A program made the position numbers and the translations under genes. Positions 50,753 to 60,194 of a stretch of 64,000 nucleotides of DNA are shown piece after piece. The notes beneath the pieces were generated by a model. That model had not been told where the DNA came from. It ran no database searches and saw only the letters and a list, made by a program, of their open reading frames with translations. Where the stretch lies: the NCBI RefSeq assembly GCF_002220865.2, contig NZ_NHRJ02000002.1, positions 186,001 through 250,000 on the forward strand. Reading direction: 5' to 3'. Within the stretch, counting starts at the first letter, position 1, and every line of letters starts with the position of its first letter. Source of the stretch: Paenibacillus xerothermodurans. GTDB lineage: Bacteria > Bacillota > Bacilli > Paenibacillales > NBRC-103111.

Positions 50753-52249
50753 CTACATTTCGACATCGGCCGCAAGTATTCCCTTCTTTTTCAGCAGACC
50801 TGCGATAAAGCTGACCACGATGATCACAAGGGACAGTGCCAACAGGGTGCCTGCGATTGGGCGCTCAAATATGGCGAAAAAGCTGCCCTGAAACATCGTC
50901 AAAGATTGGAGCAATGAGCTTTCCATCATTTTCCCCAACACAAAAGTCAACACTATCGGGGCCATCGGTATGTCGATCTTCTTCATGACATAGCCCAATA
51001 TTCCGAATACGACCATCACTCCGACATCCCACAGACTGTTACTAACTGTGTATGCGCCTACTACCGAAATAATTAAGATGATTGGAAATAACAGCTTGAA
51101 CGGCACCGTCGCTACCTTCGCCCAAAGGCCGGCCATCGGCAGATTCATGATCAATAGCAGTGCGTTCCCAATAAACATGCTCGCTATGATGGCCCATACA
51201 AAATCCGGATTGTTCTGAAAAAGCGTCGGTCCGGGCGTCAGCCCGTGCATGATGAATGCCCCGAGAAGTATCGCAATGGTTGGCGAGCTTGGAATGCCTA
51301 ACGTGAACAATGGAATGAGCGCGCCGCCGCAGTATGAGTTATTTGCCGTTTCAGGCCCGGCAACGCCTTCGATTGCTCCCTTGCCGAACCGGGATGGATC
51401 TTTTGACAGCTTTTTCTCCAGCGAATAGGAAAGAATTGCCGGGATGACCGAATTGGCCCCCGGAATCAAGCCGATAAAAAAGCCTAAGATGCTGCCTCGG
51501 CCGATAGCCTTAAACGTTGGCTTTAACTCTTCGCGATTGGGTAAAACGCCCTTCACCGCCGGAACTGTTTCCGATTTGTAGCTTTGTTCCGCCGTGATTA
51601 GTATTTCGGACAAGCCGAATAAGCCCATAGCAACAGTGACGAAATCGATCCCGCTCATCAGGTGGGGCTCATCGAATGTGAACCTCAAGGCTCCGGACAC
51701 CGGATCCATACCGATGAGCGCCAGGTTCAGGCCGATGACCGCTGAGATCATACCGCGCATCAATGATTTGCCCATCAGCCCGATGACCATCGTCAAACCC
51801 AACACCATTAAAGCAAAAAATTCCGGGGGCCCAAACTTCAATGCAAAGCTGGCTAACGGCGGACCGACAAAAGCCAAGCCTAACAAGGATACAGTGCCGC
51901 CGATAAAAGATCCGATGCCGGCCACGCCAAGAGCAGTTCCAGCGCGTCCCTGCTTTGCCAAAGGATGTCCATCCAAGCAGGTTATCACCGACGCGGCCTC
52001 ACCAGGCGTATTGATTAACACCGAAGTGATCGTTCCCCCGTACATGGCGCCGTAGTATATGCCTGACAGCATGATAATGGCCGACACGGGCTCCATGCCG
52101 AAAGTTATCGGAAGCAGTACTGCGGTGCCGGTGGTAGGACCCAGCCCAGGCAGCACCCCGACCAGCATGCCGATGGTGACGCCGATCAAGCAATACAGCA
52201 AATTCCACAACGTCAGCGCAGTGGCAAATCCTGATAACCATTGCTCCAT
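50753..52249 (-). CDS. tctA: tripartite tricarboxylate transporter large permease TctA
   Basis: A 498-residue membrane protein with about 10-12 hydrophobic segments. The TctA signatures are VGVLPGLGPTTGTAVLLPIT near the N-terminus and its second-half counterpart FFIGLIPGANSVIPAILSYS, plus GVAGPETANNSYCGGALIPL and FTLGIPSSPTIAILLGAFIM. This is the main channel subunit for Na+- or H+-driven uptake of carboxylates delivered by TctC. It is in operon order tctC-tctB-tctA, 11 bases after tctB, and is followed by SDR and cupin genes. The start follows AGGGGG. Confidence 0.95.
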   Translation of the reverse strand: MEQWLSGFATALTLWNLLYCLIGVTIGMLVGVLPGLGPTTGTAVLLPITFGMEPVSAIIMLSGIYYGAMYGGTITSVLINTPGEAASVITCLDGHPLAKQGRAGTALGVAGIGSFIGGTVSLLGLAFVGPPLASFALKFGPPEFFALMVLGLTMVIGLMGKSLMRGMISAVIGLNLALIGMDPVSGALRFTFDEPHLMSGIDFVTVAMGLFGLSEILITAEQSYKSETVPAVKGVLPNREELKPTFKAIGRGSILGFFIGLIPGANSVIPAILSYSLEKKLSKDPSRFGKGAIEGVAGPETANNSYCGGALIPLFTLGIPSSPTIAILLGAFIMHGLTPGPTLFQNNPDFVWAIIASMFIGNALLLIMNLPMAGLWAKVATVPFKLLFPIILIISVVGAYTVSNSLWDVGVMVVFGILGYVMKKIDIPMAPIVLTFVLGKMMESSLLQSLTMFQGSFFAIFERPIAGTLLALSLVIIVVSFIAGLLKKKGILAADVEM

Positions 52250-52260
52250 TCTACGTCCCC

Positions 52261-52710
52261 CTAAAAACCAAGTTCATTGACAGGCAGCGGTACATCCAGC
52301 AAGGTTTGGAACACGAAAAACGTTAAAAGAGCTATGACGACAGAGAGCCCCAGCGCCCTGTACCATTTGTACTCACGCACCAGAAGCATGAAAATGAGAA
52401 TGGTTCCCGCAATTACAAAGCCGGCGAACGAGACCACAATCATGAAGATGACGATGGAGAGCAGGATCGTCACCACATTTCCCAGCCCTTTGCCCCTAGG
52501 CATAATGCTGGTGATGTGAATGACATTTTTTCTGATGGAATCGATGATGTAGAGCAGCGACAAGCCAATCAGTATGCCGCTCAACCATAGCGGGAACAAG
52601 CCCGGTCCCGGCCCGATGGAGCTGCTGTAATCAAGCGATAAGGACTGCCACATGAACACACAGCCCAGTACGAGCACGAATACACCAAACCAGAGCCCTG
52701 CATTTTTCAA
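52261..52710 (-). CDS. tctB: tripartite tricarboxylate transporter small permease TctB
   Basis: A 149-residue membrane protein with four hydrophobic segments (about 5-22, 35-55, 75-100, 110-135), the usual TctB layout. It contains the family-like IGPGPGLFPLWLSGILIGLS segment after the first helix. TctB assists TctA; sequence conservation across the family is low, so the assignment rests on size, topology and position between tctC and tctA. TTG 52710 follows AAGGAAGTG. It is 35 bases after tctC, within one operon. Confidence 0.9.
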   Translation of the reverse strand: MKNAGLWFGVFVLVLGCVFMWQSLSLDYSSSIGPGPGLFPLWLSGILIGLSLLYIIDSIRKNVIHITSIMPRGKGLGNVVTILLSIVIFMIVVSFAGFVIAGTILIFMLLVREYKWYRALGLSVVIALLTFFVFQTLLDVPLPVNELGF

Positions 52711-52745
52711 GAAATCACTTCCTTTACGCGGTTATCCGCTGCCGG

Positions 52746-53798
52746 CTATTTTTTCGCAATGCCAAGCGTTGGGATGAGCTCGCCGAAGGACATGTCGCTG
52801 TCCTCCAACAGCTTGCCGAATCCTTGGCTGTCTTTGACGACCAGGCCCAGACCGTTCTTCTTCATATAATCCTTGAACTCAGGGTCCTCCGCGGCTTGCA
52901 TGAACGCTTCCTCCAGCACCTTGGCGACGTCGTCCGGAGTGTTCTTCGGGGCGGCAACGCCCCTCCATGGCCCTAAGTAGCTCGGTTTGAGGCCGGTTTC
53001 CTCTTCCAGCGTCTTGACGCCGGGAAGCGCCTCAGACTGCTTCGCGTCGACAATTGCTAAGGTTTTCAATTTGCCGCCTTCCACATGCGTCTTCACTTCA
53101 GCGGGACTCACCGGAACAGCGTCGATATGGCCCCCCATCAAAGCCGTTACCGCAGGTCCTGCACCGTCAAAGGGTACGTGGTTGAACTTGACGCCGGCTG
53201 CCTTCTCAATTGCCGCGGCAGACAAATGCCATATAGAGCCGGGACCGGAGTTGCCCATCTTTACTTGACCAGGGTTCGCTTTGGCGTAGTCTAAAAATTC
53301 CTGCGCCGTGCTCCATCTTGAATCCGCTTTCACGGAGATTGCCGACGGGTCAAAGTTGATCTGCGCTATCGGTTTGAATTCCTTATATGTGATTGGTGCG
53401 AGGCCTAGATGGTGCAGTGTGGCCAACTCCACCGTCACCATTGTCACCGTATACCCGTCCGGCTTCGCATTCGCTCCCTCACTGAATCCGACAGCGCCGC
53501 CTCCTCCTGTCTTATTCACCACCGCAATGGATTGGCCCAGCTTCTGCTCGGCAGCTTTAGCCAACGCACGGGCGGTAGCGTCCGTTCCGCCCCCAGCTGC
53601 GTAGGGAACGATAAAAGTGACGGGTCTTTTTGGAAAATCCGGCTTGCCCTGCGCTGCCGCCGGCTCCTGCTTCTGGCCTTGGGGCGCGTCAGCCCCACCC
53701 GTGGCCGTGCTGCCGCCGCCCGCCCCACACGCGGTCAGTGCCAGCATGCCAAGCACCGCGCCGGAGCCGATAAGTTTCTTCCATGCCGCATTGTTCAT
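52746..53798 (-). CDS. tctC: tripartite tricarboxylate transporter substrate-binding lipoprotein TctC
   Basis: A 350-residue lipoprotein: signal peptide with lipobox L-T-A-C (Cys near 24), a Gly/Ala/Gln linker to about 53, then the Bug/TctC fold beginning DFPKRPVTFIVPYAAGGGTD, with ARALAKAAEQKLGQSIAVVN, GNSGPGSIWHLSAAAIEKAA and FNHVPFDGAGPAVTALMGGH, all classical. It captures a carboxylated ligand outside the membrane and delivers it to TctAB. First gene of the operon; ATG follows GAGGGAGAG. The ligand is unknown, but the downstream SDR and cupin suggest an aromatic or keto acid. Confidence 0.95.
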   Translation of the reverse strand: MNNAAWKKLIGSGAVLGMLALTACGAGGGSTATGGADAPQGQKQEPAAAQGKPDFPKRPVTFIVPYAAGGGTDATARALAKAAEQKLGQSIAVVNKTGGGGAVGFSEGANAKPDGYTVTMVTVELATLHHLGLAPITYKEFKPIAQINFDPSAISVKADSRWSTAQEFLDYAKANPGQVKMGNSGPGSIWHLSAAAIEKAAGVKFNHVPFDGAGPAVTALMGGHIDAVPVSPAEVKTHVEGGKLKTLAIVDAKQSEALPGVKTLEEETGLKPSYLGPWRGVAAPKNTPDDVAKVLEEAFMQAAEDPEFKDYMKKNGLGLVVKDSQGFGKLLEDSDMSFGELIPTLGIAKK

Positions 53799-53841
53799 CT
53801 CTAGTCTCTCCCTCTATGAAATGTCTGATCACACAAAATCT

Positions 53842-53879
53842 ATTATAGTATAAAAGACTTGATTATGAAAACGCTTTAT
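53842..53879. promoter_or_regulatory. promoter box and cre-like site between divergent tctC and uracil permease genes
   Basis: On the minus strand TATAAT occupies 53847-53842, 44 bases before the tctC start; its -35 box is weak. TGAAAACGCTTTAT (53866-53879) matches cre at 12 of 14 positions and overlaps that -35 region, so CcpA could repress the tct operon. Confidence 0.4.
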
Positions 53880-53996
53880 TTGTCGGGCGCTCCGCACAAA
53901 ATGTCGGAAAGGATCGCATACTGCAGATTTTTGCTTGGCTTACATCTGAATTATGGTAAGATATCGTACGGGAAGTTAATCAAGGGAGGTCTCACC

Positions 53997-55265
53997 GTGT
54001 CTCGCACCATTCAAGTAGATGAACGCCCCTCCATCGGGGAGAGCATTCCGCTCAGTTTGCAGCACTTATTCGCCATGTTTGGAGCAACCGTGCTCGTACC
54101 GATTTTGTTTGAGGTCGATCCGGCAACAATCCTGTTAATGAATGGGCTTGGCACTCTGCTCTACATTTATATCACCAAAGGAAAAATACCCGCTTTCTTA
54201 GGCTCCAGCTTCGCTTTTCTGTCCCCGGTGCTCGCTGTGCTGGCTTCATACGGTTACAGCACGGCATTGGGCGGTTTTATTGTGGTCGGATTCATCTTCA
54301 TCATCGTTGCTCTTCTGATTCGGGTAGCTGGAACACGATGGATTGACGTTGTGTTTCCGCCGGCCGCTATGGGCGCCATAGTTGCGGTGATTGGACTCGA
54401 GCTGGTGCCGACTGCCGCAGAAATGGCCGGGTTCGTGGCCCCGAGCGATGCGGCACCAGACTGGTCTCCCGATCCGGCGACCGTCACGGTGTCCATCTTC
54501 ACTTTTTTGGTTGGGGTGATCGGTACCGTCGTGTTTCGCGGGCTGCTCAAGGTCATTCCAATTTTGGTAGCGATCGTGGCAGGCTATGTGCTCGCGGCTT
54601 GGATGGGGCTGGTGCATGTCGGAGAAGCGCTGGAGGCGGCGGAATGGTTTAGGCGGCCCACCTTCTACGCCCCAAGCTTCCATATACCGAGTATTTTAAT
54701 GATCGCACCCGCCGCCTTGGTCGTCATCGCCGAGCACATCGGCCATTTGATCGTGACAGGGAATATGGTGGGGAAGGATTTGTCCAAAGATCCCGGCCTC
54801 AGTAGATCTCTGCTGGGCAACGGCGTGTCCACCACCCTGTCTGCTGTAGTGGGCTCCACACCGAACACTACATATGGCGAAAACATCGGAGTGATGGCGA
54901 TCAGCCGTGTATACTCCGTATGGGTGATCGGAGGAGCCGCGGTGCTTGCCGTCGTACTATCTTTTATCGGCAAAATATCAGCGCTGATTCAAACCATACC
55001 AACACCCGTAATGGGAGGCGTCTCACTGCTGCTTTTCGGCGTCATTGCCGTCTCAGGCATCCGGATGCTGGTGGAATCCAAAGTTGACTACAACAAGCCG
55101 GTCAATCTGATTTTAACCACCGTAGTGCTCGTTATCGGCCTTAGCGGCGCTACATTCAAGTTTGGATATCTTGAGCTCACAGGAATGGCACTCGCTACTG
55201 TCGTTACGATCGTGCTCAGTGTGTTCTTCAAGCTGTTGGAGATGTTGAAATTGTCGAACGAATAG
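53997..55265 (+). CDS. pyrP: uracil permease (NCS2 family)
   Basis: A 422-residue membrane protein with about 14 segments. Close to UraA/PyrP: ERPSIGESIPLSLQHLFAMF then GATVLVPILFEVDPA at the N-terminus, FLGSSFAFLSPVLAVLASYG, AALVVIAEHIGHLIVTGNMV with the substrate-contacting Glu, and VVGSTPNTTYGENIGVMAIS with the second Glu. It imports uracil with protons. GTG 53997 is chosen because AAGGGAGGT lies 6 bases upstream; the open frame extends 46 codons further with no ribosome site. Monocistronic. I could not recognise a PyrR-binding leader. Confidence 0.93.
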   Translation: MSRTIQVDERPSIGESIPLSLQHLFAMFGATVLVPILFEVDPATILLMNGLGTLLYIYITKGKIPAFLGSSFAFLSPVLAVLASYGYSTALGGFIVVGFIFIIVALLIRVAGTRWIDVVFPPAAMGAIVAVIGLELVPTAAEMAGFVAPSDAAPDWSPDPATVTVSIFTFLVGVIGTVVFRGLLKVIPILVAIVAGYVLAAWMGLVHVGEALEAAEWFRRPTFYAPSFHIPSILMIAPAALVVIAEHIGHLIVTGNMVGKDLSKDPGLSRSLLGNGVSTTLSAVVGSTPNTTYGENIGVMAISRVYSVWVIGGAAVLAVVLSFIGKISALIQTIPTPVMGGVSLLLFGVIAVSGIRMLVESKVDYNKPVNLILTTVVLVIGLSGATFKFGYLELTGMALATVVTIVLSVFFKLLEMLKLSNE

Positions 55266-55277
55266 ATCGTGTCACTT

Positions 55278-55682
55278 TCACGGTAGGCACAAAATCCTTT
55301 CAAGCTCTTCTGCGGGCAACGCGCTGCACAGCTTGGGAGGATTTTTTGTGCCGGAAAACGTTGTCCTCTCCCAGGAGCTCAGCACTTGTCTGTATACCTT
55401 TAAGTAACCGTCGGTCATCTTCGCGTTGGTGAACCGCCGCTTTACATACCTCCGCAATGCTTCTGGAGCTGGAAATCGGCGCTGCTCTACCTTGCGGGCC
55501 ATTTCGTCCAGCGATCTGCAAATCAGCTGAGGGAAGCCACGGAGCACTTCCGGCACCGCTCCCTTTCGCAACGCGAGCACCGGTGTACCGCACGCCATCG
55601 CTTCAACCATCACCAAACCGAAGGGCTCCTCCCACGCGACAGGAAACAGTAGGCATTCAGCGACGTTTGGGCTGCCATACAA
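55278..55682 (-). pseudogene. C-terminal remnant of a group 1 glycosyltransferase
   Basis: The frame covers only the last third of a GT4-type glycosyltransferase: PNVAECLLFPVAWEEPFGLV then MVEAMACGTPVLALRKGAVP, with the family E-x7-E pattern, and then a degenerate C-terminal helix region. The acceptor-binding N-terminal domain is missing: upstream bases to 55815 contain no matching frame and soon enter the sugar-porter gene's leader. It has no ribosome site and is best read as a truncated relic. Confidence 0.75.
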
Positions 55683-55815
55683 CAGCTGAACACAGTAAAA
55701 AAATACTCGAGATTAGCATAAACCCCCGCGCAAATACACATTTTATGACAGCACGCCTTGACTTTCCATGGCTGGCAAAGCTGGTTTATCACGCAAGCAA
55801 GGAAGTGAAACATGT

Positions 55816-57189
55816 ATGGCCAAAGAATTGCAACACAGAAGACCGTTTTCCTGGTATGTAACATTTTACGCGACCATGGCCGCGATCGGAGGCTTCTTAT
55901 TCGGATACGATACGGCGGTCATATCAGGGGCAATCGGCTTTATTGAAGTCCGTTTCGGATTGGGAGCCGCTATGCTGGGATGGACCGTGTCAAGCTTGAT
56001 CCTTGGGGCGGCTTGCGGGGCAGCAGTAACCGGCGTGCTCAGTGACCGATTCGGGCGAAAAAAAATTCTCATTGCGGCCGCAGCGCTGTTCACGGTCGGC
56101 GCAGTATGCTCCGCACTGCCGAATACCACGGCCGGGCTGGTCATTGCCCGTATCATTGGCGGAATCGGTGTAGGAATGGCATCCACACTCTCTCCTGTGT
56201 ACATCGCCGAAATCTCTCCCGCCGCCTACCGCGGCAGGCTGGTATCGATTTATCAGTTGGCCGTTGTGACAGGCATTTTCGTCACCTTTTTTGTGAATGC
56301 CTTTATCGCCGGCTTCGGCGACGACCCCTGGGACATTGAATACGCGTGGCGGTGGATGTTCGCGTTCGGCGTGGTGCCGGGTGTTCTATATTTGGTGCTT
56401 CTCATGTTTATTCCGGAATCTCCCCGCTGGCTGATGAAGCAAAACCAAGAAGTTCGCGCCTTGGATATTTTGGAACGGATGAACGGTAAACATGCGGCAA
56501 AATCGGAGTTGCAGGAAATGCTGAAGCTAAAAGAAACGGATGCAGCCACGCTCAGGGAGCTTTTAGCGCCGTCGCTTCGGATGCCGCTGTTTATCGGGAT
56601 CGTTCTCGCTGTGCTTCAGCAAATTACCGGTATTAACGCAATCATGTATTACGCGCCTGAAATTTTTGAGGAAACGGGTATCGGTACCAATGCCGCACTT
56701 GTGCAAACCATTTGGATCGGTGTCGTCAATTTTGTATTTACTTTGCTCGCGCTCTGGCTGATCGATAAAGTCGGGCGAAAAGCACTGTTGGTTGCCGGGG
56801 GCAGCGTCATGGCGGTGTCATTGTTTGCCGTTGGCTACGGCTTTTACACAGGAGCCGATGCGGGACTTATGATACTGCTGTTTATCCTCCTCTATGTGGC
56901 TGCCTTTGCCGTGTCCTTCGGACCGGTCGTCTGGGTGATGCTGTCAGAGATTTTTCCGACTCGTGTCAGGGGCAGGGCGACAGCCGTGGCTGCATTCAGC
57001 TTGTGGCTGGCCACCTTTATGGTCTCACAATTTTTCCCGATGCTCATCGAGAGCCTGGGACCGACCACGACATTCTGGTTGTTCGCGGTCATTTCTGTTA
57101 TTGCCGTTATATTCTGTGCGACCATAGTGCCTGAGACAAAAGGAAAATCACTGGAAGAAATCGAACGGTTGTGGGACAAGCGAGGTTAA
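55816..57189 (+). CDS. sugar porter family MFS transporter
   Basis: A 457-residue sugar:proton symporter with 12 membrane segments. Sugar-porter signatures: GGFLFGYDTAVISGAIGFIE in helix 1, GVLSDRFGRKKIL, RIIGGIGVGMASTLSPVYIA then EISPAAYRGR, FIPESPRWLMKQNQEVRALD, QQITGINAIMYYAPEIFEET in helix 7, and VPETKGKSLEEIE at the end. It resembles AraE, XylE and IolT; the sugar cannot be specified. ATG 55816 is the likely start, with AAGGAAGTG upstream. It stands alone, without kinase or isomerase genes. Confidence 0.93.
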   Translation: MAKELQHRRPFSWYVTFYATMAAIGGFLFGYDTAVISGAIGFIEVRFGLGAAMLGWTVSSLILGAACGAAVTGVLSDRFGRKKILIAAAALFTVGAVCSALPNTTAGLVIARIIGGIGVGMASTLSPVYIAEISPAAYRGRLVSIYQLAVVTGIFVTFFVNAFIAGFGDDPWDIEYAWRWMFAFGVVPGVLYLVLLMFIPESPRWLMKQNQEVRALDILERMNGKHAAKSELQEMLKLKETDAATLRELLAPSLRMPLFIGIVLAVLQQITGINAIMYYAPEIFEETGIGTNAALVQTIWIGVVNFVFTLLALWLIDKVGRKALLVAGGSVMAVSLFAVGYGFYTGADAGLMILLFILLYVAAFAVSFGPVVWVMLSEIFPTRVRGRATAVAAFSLWLATFMVSQFFPMLIESLGPTTTFWLFAVISVIAVIFCATIVPETKGKSLEEIERLWDKRG

Positions 57190-57693
57190 CGTAAGCGCAA
57201 CGGCCGCATGGGGCTGTGCTCACCCTTCCCAAATTTGCTGCACAGTCGCCACTCGGCCGGCAGTCTGAAGAAAGCGCTCTCCATTGGCGGGCGCTCAGAA
57301 CGCTGTCATACTGCAATTTTACTCCGCCTTCGGCCAGACCTGAGCAAGAAGCGCTGGGCGCCAAGGTAAGCAGGACAGCGGGAATGGACGGCGCCGCCGG
57401 GATGGCTCTGACGTCCACCCCCTGTCCACCGACGCTGCTCAGATGAACGTGAACTTCGCCGCCGATCCCACCTCCGGCCGAGGGAAGCGGTGAACTCCCC
57501 CAGCCCTACCAACACCGGACGATCCGCCTCCTAGCACGCAAAAAATCCCCTCGCAGTAGAAGCCCATACGGTGCAATGTGACACTGCACTCTATTACTGG
57601 CCAACCGTCCACGAAGGGATCATATGCAACTGATACACTGCTAACGTCAGAATTGGACCGGAGTTCGATGGTACCGCGTTTGCGCGATTGCGC
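57190..57693. other. 500-bp gap without a supported gene
   Basis: GC-rich sequence with several overlapping short open frames on both strands; none has a ribosome site or recognisable motif. An imperfect palindrome GTGCAATGTGACACTGCAC lies near 57572-57590. A minus-strand frame of about 130 codons upstream of 57193 looks like chance or decayed coding sequence. No clear terminator was seen for either flanking gene. Confidence 0.5.
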
Positions 57694-58926
57694 TTAAAAA
57701 GCCCAGTTTCCCTCGCGGAACACGGCTTCTTTCGTGCCATCCGGCAGCTCGCCGTCAATATTCATATCTGCCGAGCCGATCATGAAATCGACATGCACAA
57801 TGCTGGAGTTTAACCCTTTTTGCGTCAGCTCTTCCTCAGACATTTCTTTGCCGCCGGCGAGACAGAAGGCATAGGCATTGCCGATAGCCAAATGGCTGGA
57901 AGCATTTTCGTCGAACAGTGTGTTGTAAAACACTAGATTCGTTTCCGAGATCGGAGAACGGTGCGGAACGAGCGCCACTTCGCCCAAATAAGCCGCGCCT
58001 TCGTCGGTTTGAATCAAGCGTTTCAGCACATCCAGTCCCTCTGCCGCTTGTATGTCGACAATCTTTCCCTTGTCAAACGTAACCGAGATGTCTTTGATCA
58101 AGTTCCCGCCATAGCTAAGCGGCTTCGTGCTGCGGACCGTGCCGTTTACTCCATCCTTCTTCGGAGCTGTAAACACTTCTTCCGTCGGCATATTTGCTAC
58201 GAACGGAGTTCCCTTCGCGTTCTCACTTCCGCCGCTTACCCACAGATGCCCCTGCGGCAGCTCAATAGTTAGATCAGTGCCCTCGCCTTGATAGTGCAGC
58301 GCGCGGTAATTCTTTTCGTTTAAGCGTGCCGCCTTGGCATCGAGTGTTTTCGTATGCTCCCTCCACGCGGCGATCGGGTCTTCCGTGTTAATTCTAGTCG
58401 CGTCAAATATTGCGTTCCATAGCGACTCCATCTGAAGATTTTCGTCTGCATCGGGAAACACCTTGGCCGCCCAATCTTCAGAAGGCACCGCCACAATCGA
58501 CCAGCTAATTTTATCCGACATGGCATAACTCCGGTATTTTTGCAGCGCTTGCCCGGCAGCTTTATTGGCGTCAGCGATCTTCTGCGGATCCACGCCCTTT
58601 AACAAATCCGGATTTGACGCCACGATGGACAAAAATGCCGCATTGTTCTCAGCCATTTCCTCCCAGCCTCTGGCCCGCCACATCGGATATTCCTTAAAGG
58701 TTTCTGCCGGGGCCATATCGTATTTGATGCGGGTGATTTCGTCGTCATACCATTCAATATGTACGTTGTTCGCACCTGCCGCGTAAGCCCTTTTGGCGAT
58801 CATGCGGACGAATGCAGCAGACGCTAGAGGCGCGGTGACAACCAGGGTTTGCCCTGGCTGAACGTTGACTCCGACCTGCACTGCCAAAGCAGCGTATTTT
58901 TCTAATTTTTCATTAAAATCAACCAT
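57694..58926 (-). CDS. ampS: aminopeptidase, M29 family (AmpS/PepS-like)
   Basis: A 410-residue metallo-aminopeptidase of the thermophilic M29 family. Typical blocks: NEKLEKYAALAVQVGVNVQP at the N-terminus, ANNVHIEWYDDEITRIKYDM, GTDLTIELPQGHLWVSGGSE, NMPTEEVFTAPKKDGVNGTV, and the metal-site region GEVALVPHRSPISETNLVFY then FDENASSHLAIGNAYAFC. It releases N-terminal amino acids from peptides in the cytosol using two Zn or Co ions. Either of two ATGs (58932 or 58926) could serve; the second has the better 9-base spacing from AAGGAGG. Divergent from a LysR gene. Confidence 0.93.
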   Translation of the reverse strand: MVDFNEKLEKYAALAVQVGVNVQPGQTLVVTAPLASAAFVRMIAKRAYAAGANNVHIEWYDDEITRIKYDMAPAETFKEYPMWRARGWEEMAENNAAFLSIVASNPDLLKGVDPQKIADANKAAGQALQKYRSYAMSDKISWSIVAVPSEDWAAKVFPDADENLQMESLWNAIFDATRINTEDPIAAWREHTKTLDAKAARLNEKNYRALHYQGEGTDLTIELPQGHLWVSGGSENAKGTPFVANMPTEEVFTAPKKDGVNGTVRSTKPLSYGGNLIKDISVTFDKGKIVDIQAAEGLDVLKRLIQTDEGAAYLGEVALVPHRSPISETNLVFYNTLFDENASSHLAIGNAYAFCLAGGKEMSEEELTQKGLNSSIVHVDFMIGSADMNIDGELPDGTKEAVFREGNWAF

Positions 58927-59259
58927 TGCCATATTCCTCCTTGACGCGAGATAGGTTTATTTTAACATATTGAGGTGTAATTTAACCAAATCCAATCTGC
59001 CCGCAGCGCTGCCATTGCGAACGTAAACTATGAGCCACACGGCTACGCTTTGGCGCAGACGAATATGTGCTCGCCCCCCGCCTCAACAGGCGTTCCATCG
59101 TACCAGCCATATTTCCTTGAATCACGAACCCGGAGCTAATAATCAAGCGTCGCAAAGTATCTCCGTGAAAGTATCTCATTCTAATGTTCTCTTGCATCGC
59201 CGTGGTATACTAGGACTAAGTTTACAAAATTCAGATCAAACAGGATGGTGAATTTCCAA
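58927..59259. other. divergent intergenic region between ampS and the LysR gene
   Basis: About 330 bases with no supported gene. It must contain both promoters; I see no clear consensus -35/-10 pair and no unambiguous LysR T-N11-A box. Confidence 0.5.
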
Positions 59260-60144
59260 ATGGAGTGGCAGCAGCTCGAGTATTTCCAGACCGTGGCCCA
59301 CATGGAGCATATGACGAGGGCCGCTCAATTTTTGTCTATCTCGCAGTCAGCACTAAGCCGTTCTATCGCACGCATGGAGCAGGAGCTGGGTGTTCCGCTC
59401 TTTCATCGCGAGGGCCGATCCATCACGCTTAACCGCTACGGCCAGCTGTTTCTCAAGCGGGTGCAGCGTATTTTAAAAGAACATGACGAGGGCAGGCTGG
59501 AAATTCAAAATTTGCTCGATGAGGAAGCGGGAGAGATCACTTTGGGATTCCTGCATACCCTTGGCTCCCATCTGATACCGGATTTGATCGTAGCGTTCCG
59601 TGAGAAACTGCCGAATGTGCGTTTTCAGCTCAATCAGAACAACAGCTCATCGCTGCTGCAGCAGCTCGTCAACGGTTCGCTCGACCTGTGTCTGCTCTCA
59701 TCTCCATCAGAGGCGGCGCGGGTGGAATGGAAGGAATTATGGAGCGAGGAGCTGTTCGTGTTTGTGCCCATCGACCACCCGCTCGCGCAGCGCGAATCGA
59801 TCGCATTGAAAGAGATAGCCGATGAGCCGATGGTCTCGTTCAAGAACGGCTATGGACTGCGGAAAATCATCGACAGACTCTGTATGGTGTCCGGGTTTAC
59901 GCCGAAGATCGCTTTTGAAGGAGAAGAAGTGCCCACTGTGGCAGGGCTTGTCGCAGCCGGGCTTGGCGTTGCTCTGATACCGGATGTCAAAGGCGTAAAT
60001 AATCATAACCTGGTGAAGATACCCGTGATCTGGCCCCACTGCCAACGAATCATCGGTGTCGCGTGGGTCAAAGAAAGATATCTGTCTCCCTCGGCCAAAC
60101 ATTTTTTGCAATTTGTCATGGACTATTTTCATCATGAGAATTAA
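59260..60144 (+). CDS. LysR family transcriptional regulator
   Basis: A 294-residue LysR protein. The winged helix-turn-helix occupies residues about 1-60 (MEWQQLEYFQTVAHMEHMTR, then AAQFLSISQSALSRSIARME and LGVPLFHREGRSITL). The effector-binding domain follows from about 85 (GEITLGFLHTLGSHLIPDLI, VNGSLDLCLLSSP, VAGLVAAGLGVALIPDVKGV). ATG 59260 matches the usual LysR opening; an ATG five codons earlier is also in frame and both have weak ribosome sites. It resembles YybE-type regulators. It is divergent from ampS, which may or may not be its target. Confidence 0.92.
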   Translation: MEWQQLEYFQTVAHMEHMTRAAQFLSISQSALSRSIARMEQELGVPLFHREGRSITLNRYGQLFLKRVQRILKEHDEGRLEIQNLLDEEAGEITLGFLHTLGSHLIPDLIVAFREKLPNVRFQLNQNNSSSLLQQLVNGSLDLCLLSSPSEAARVEWKELWSEELFVFVPIDHPLAQRESIALKEIADEPMVSFKNGYGLRKIIDRLCMVSGFTPKIAFEGEEVPTVAGLVAAGLGVALIPDVKGVNNHNLVKIPVIWPHCQRIIGVAWVKERYLSPSAKHFLQFVMDYFHHEN

Positions 60145-60194
60145 CTGCTAGCCCCCTGCACCTCTCACGCCATAGTCACGTGCGCATCCGACGC

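Noticed and set aside
57107-57515. Minus-strand open frames after the sugar porter
   Set aside because: GC-rich chance frames without motifs or ribosome sites, partly overlapping the porter gene.
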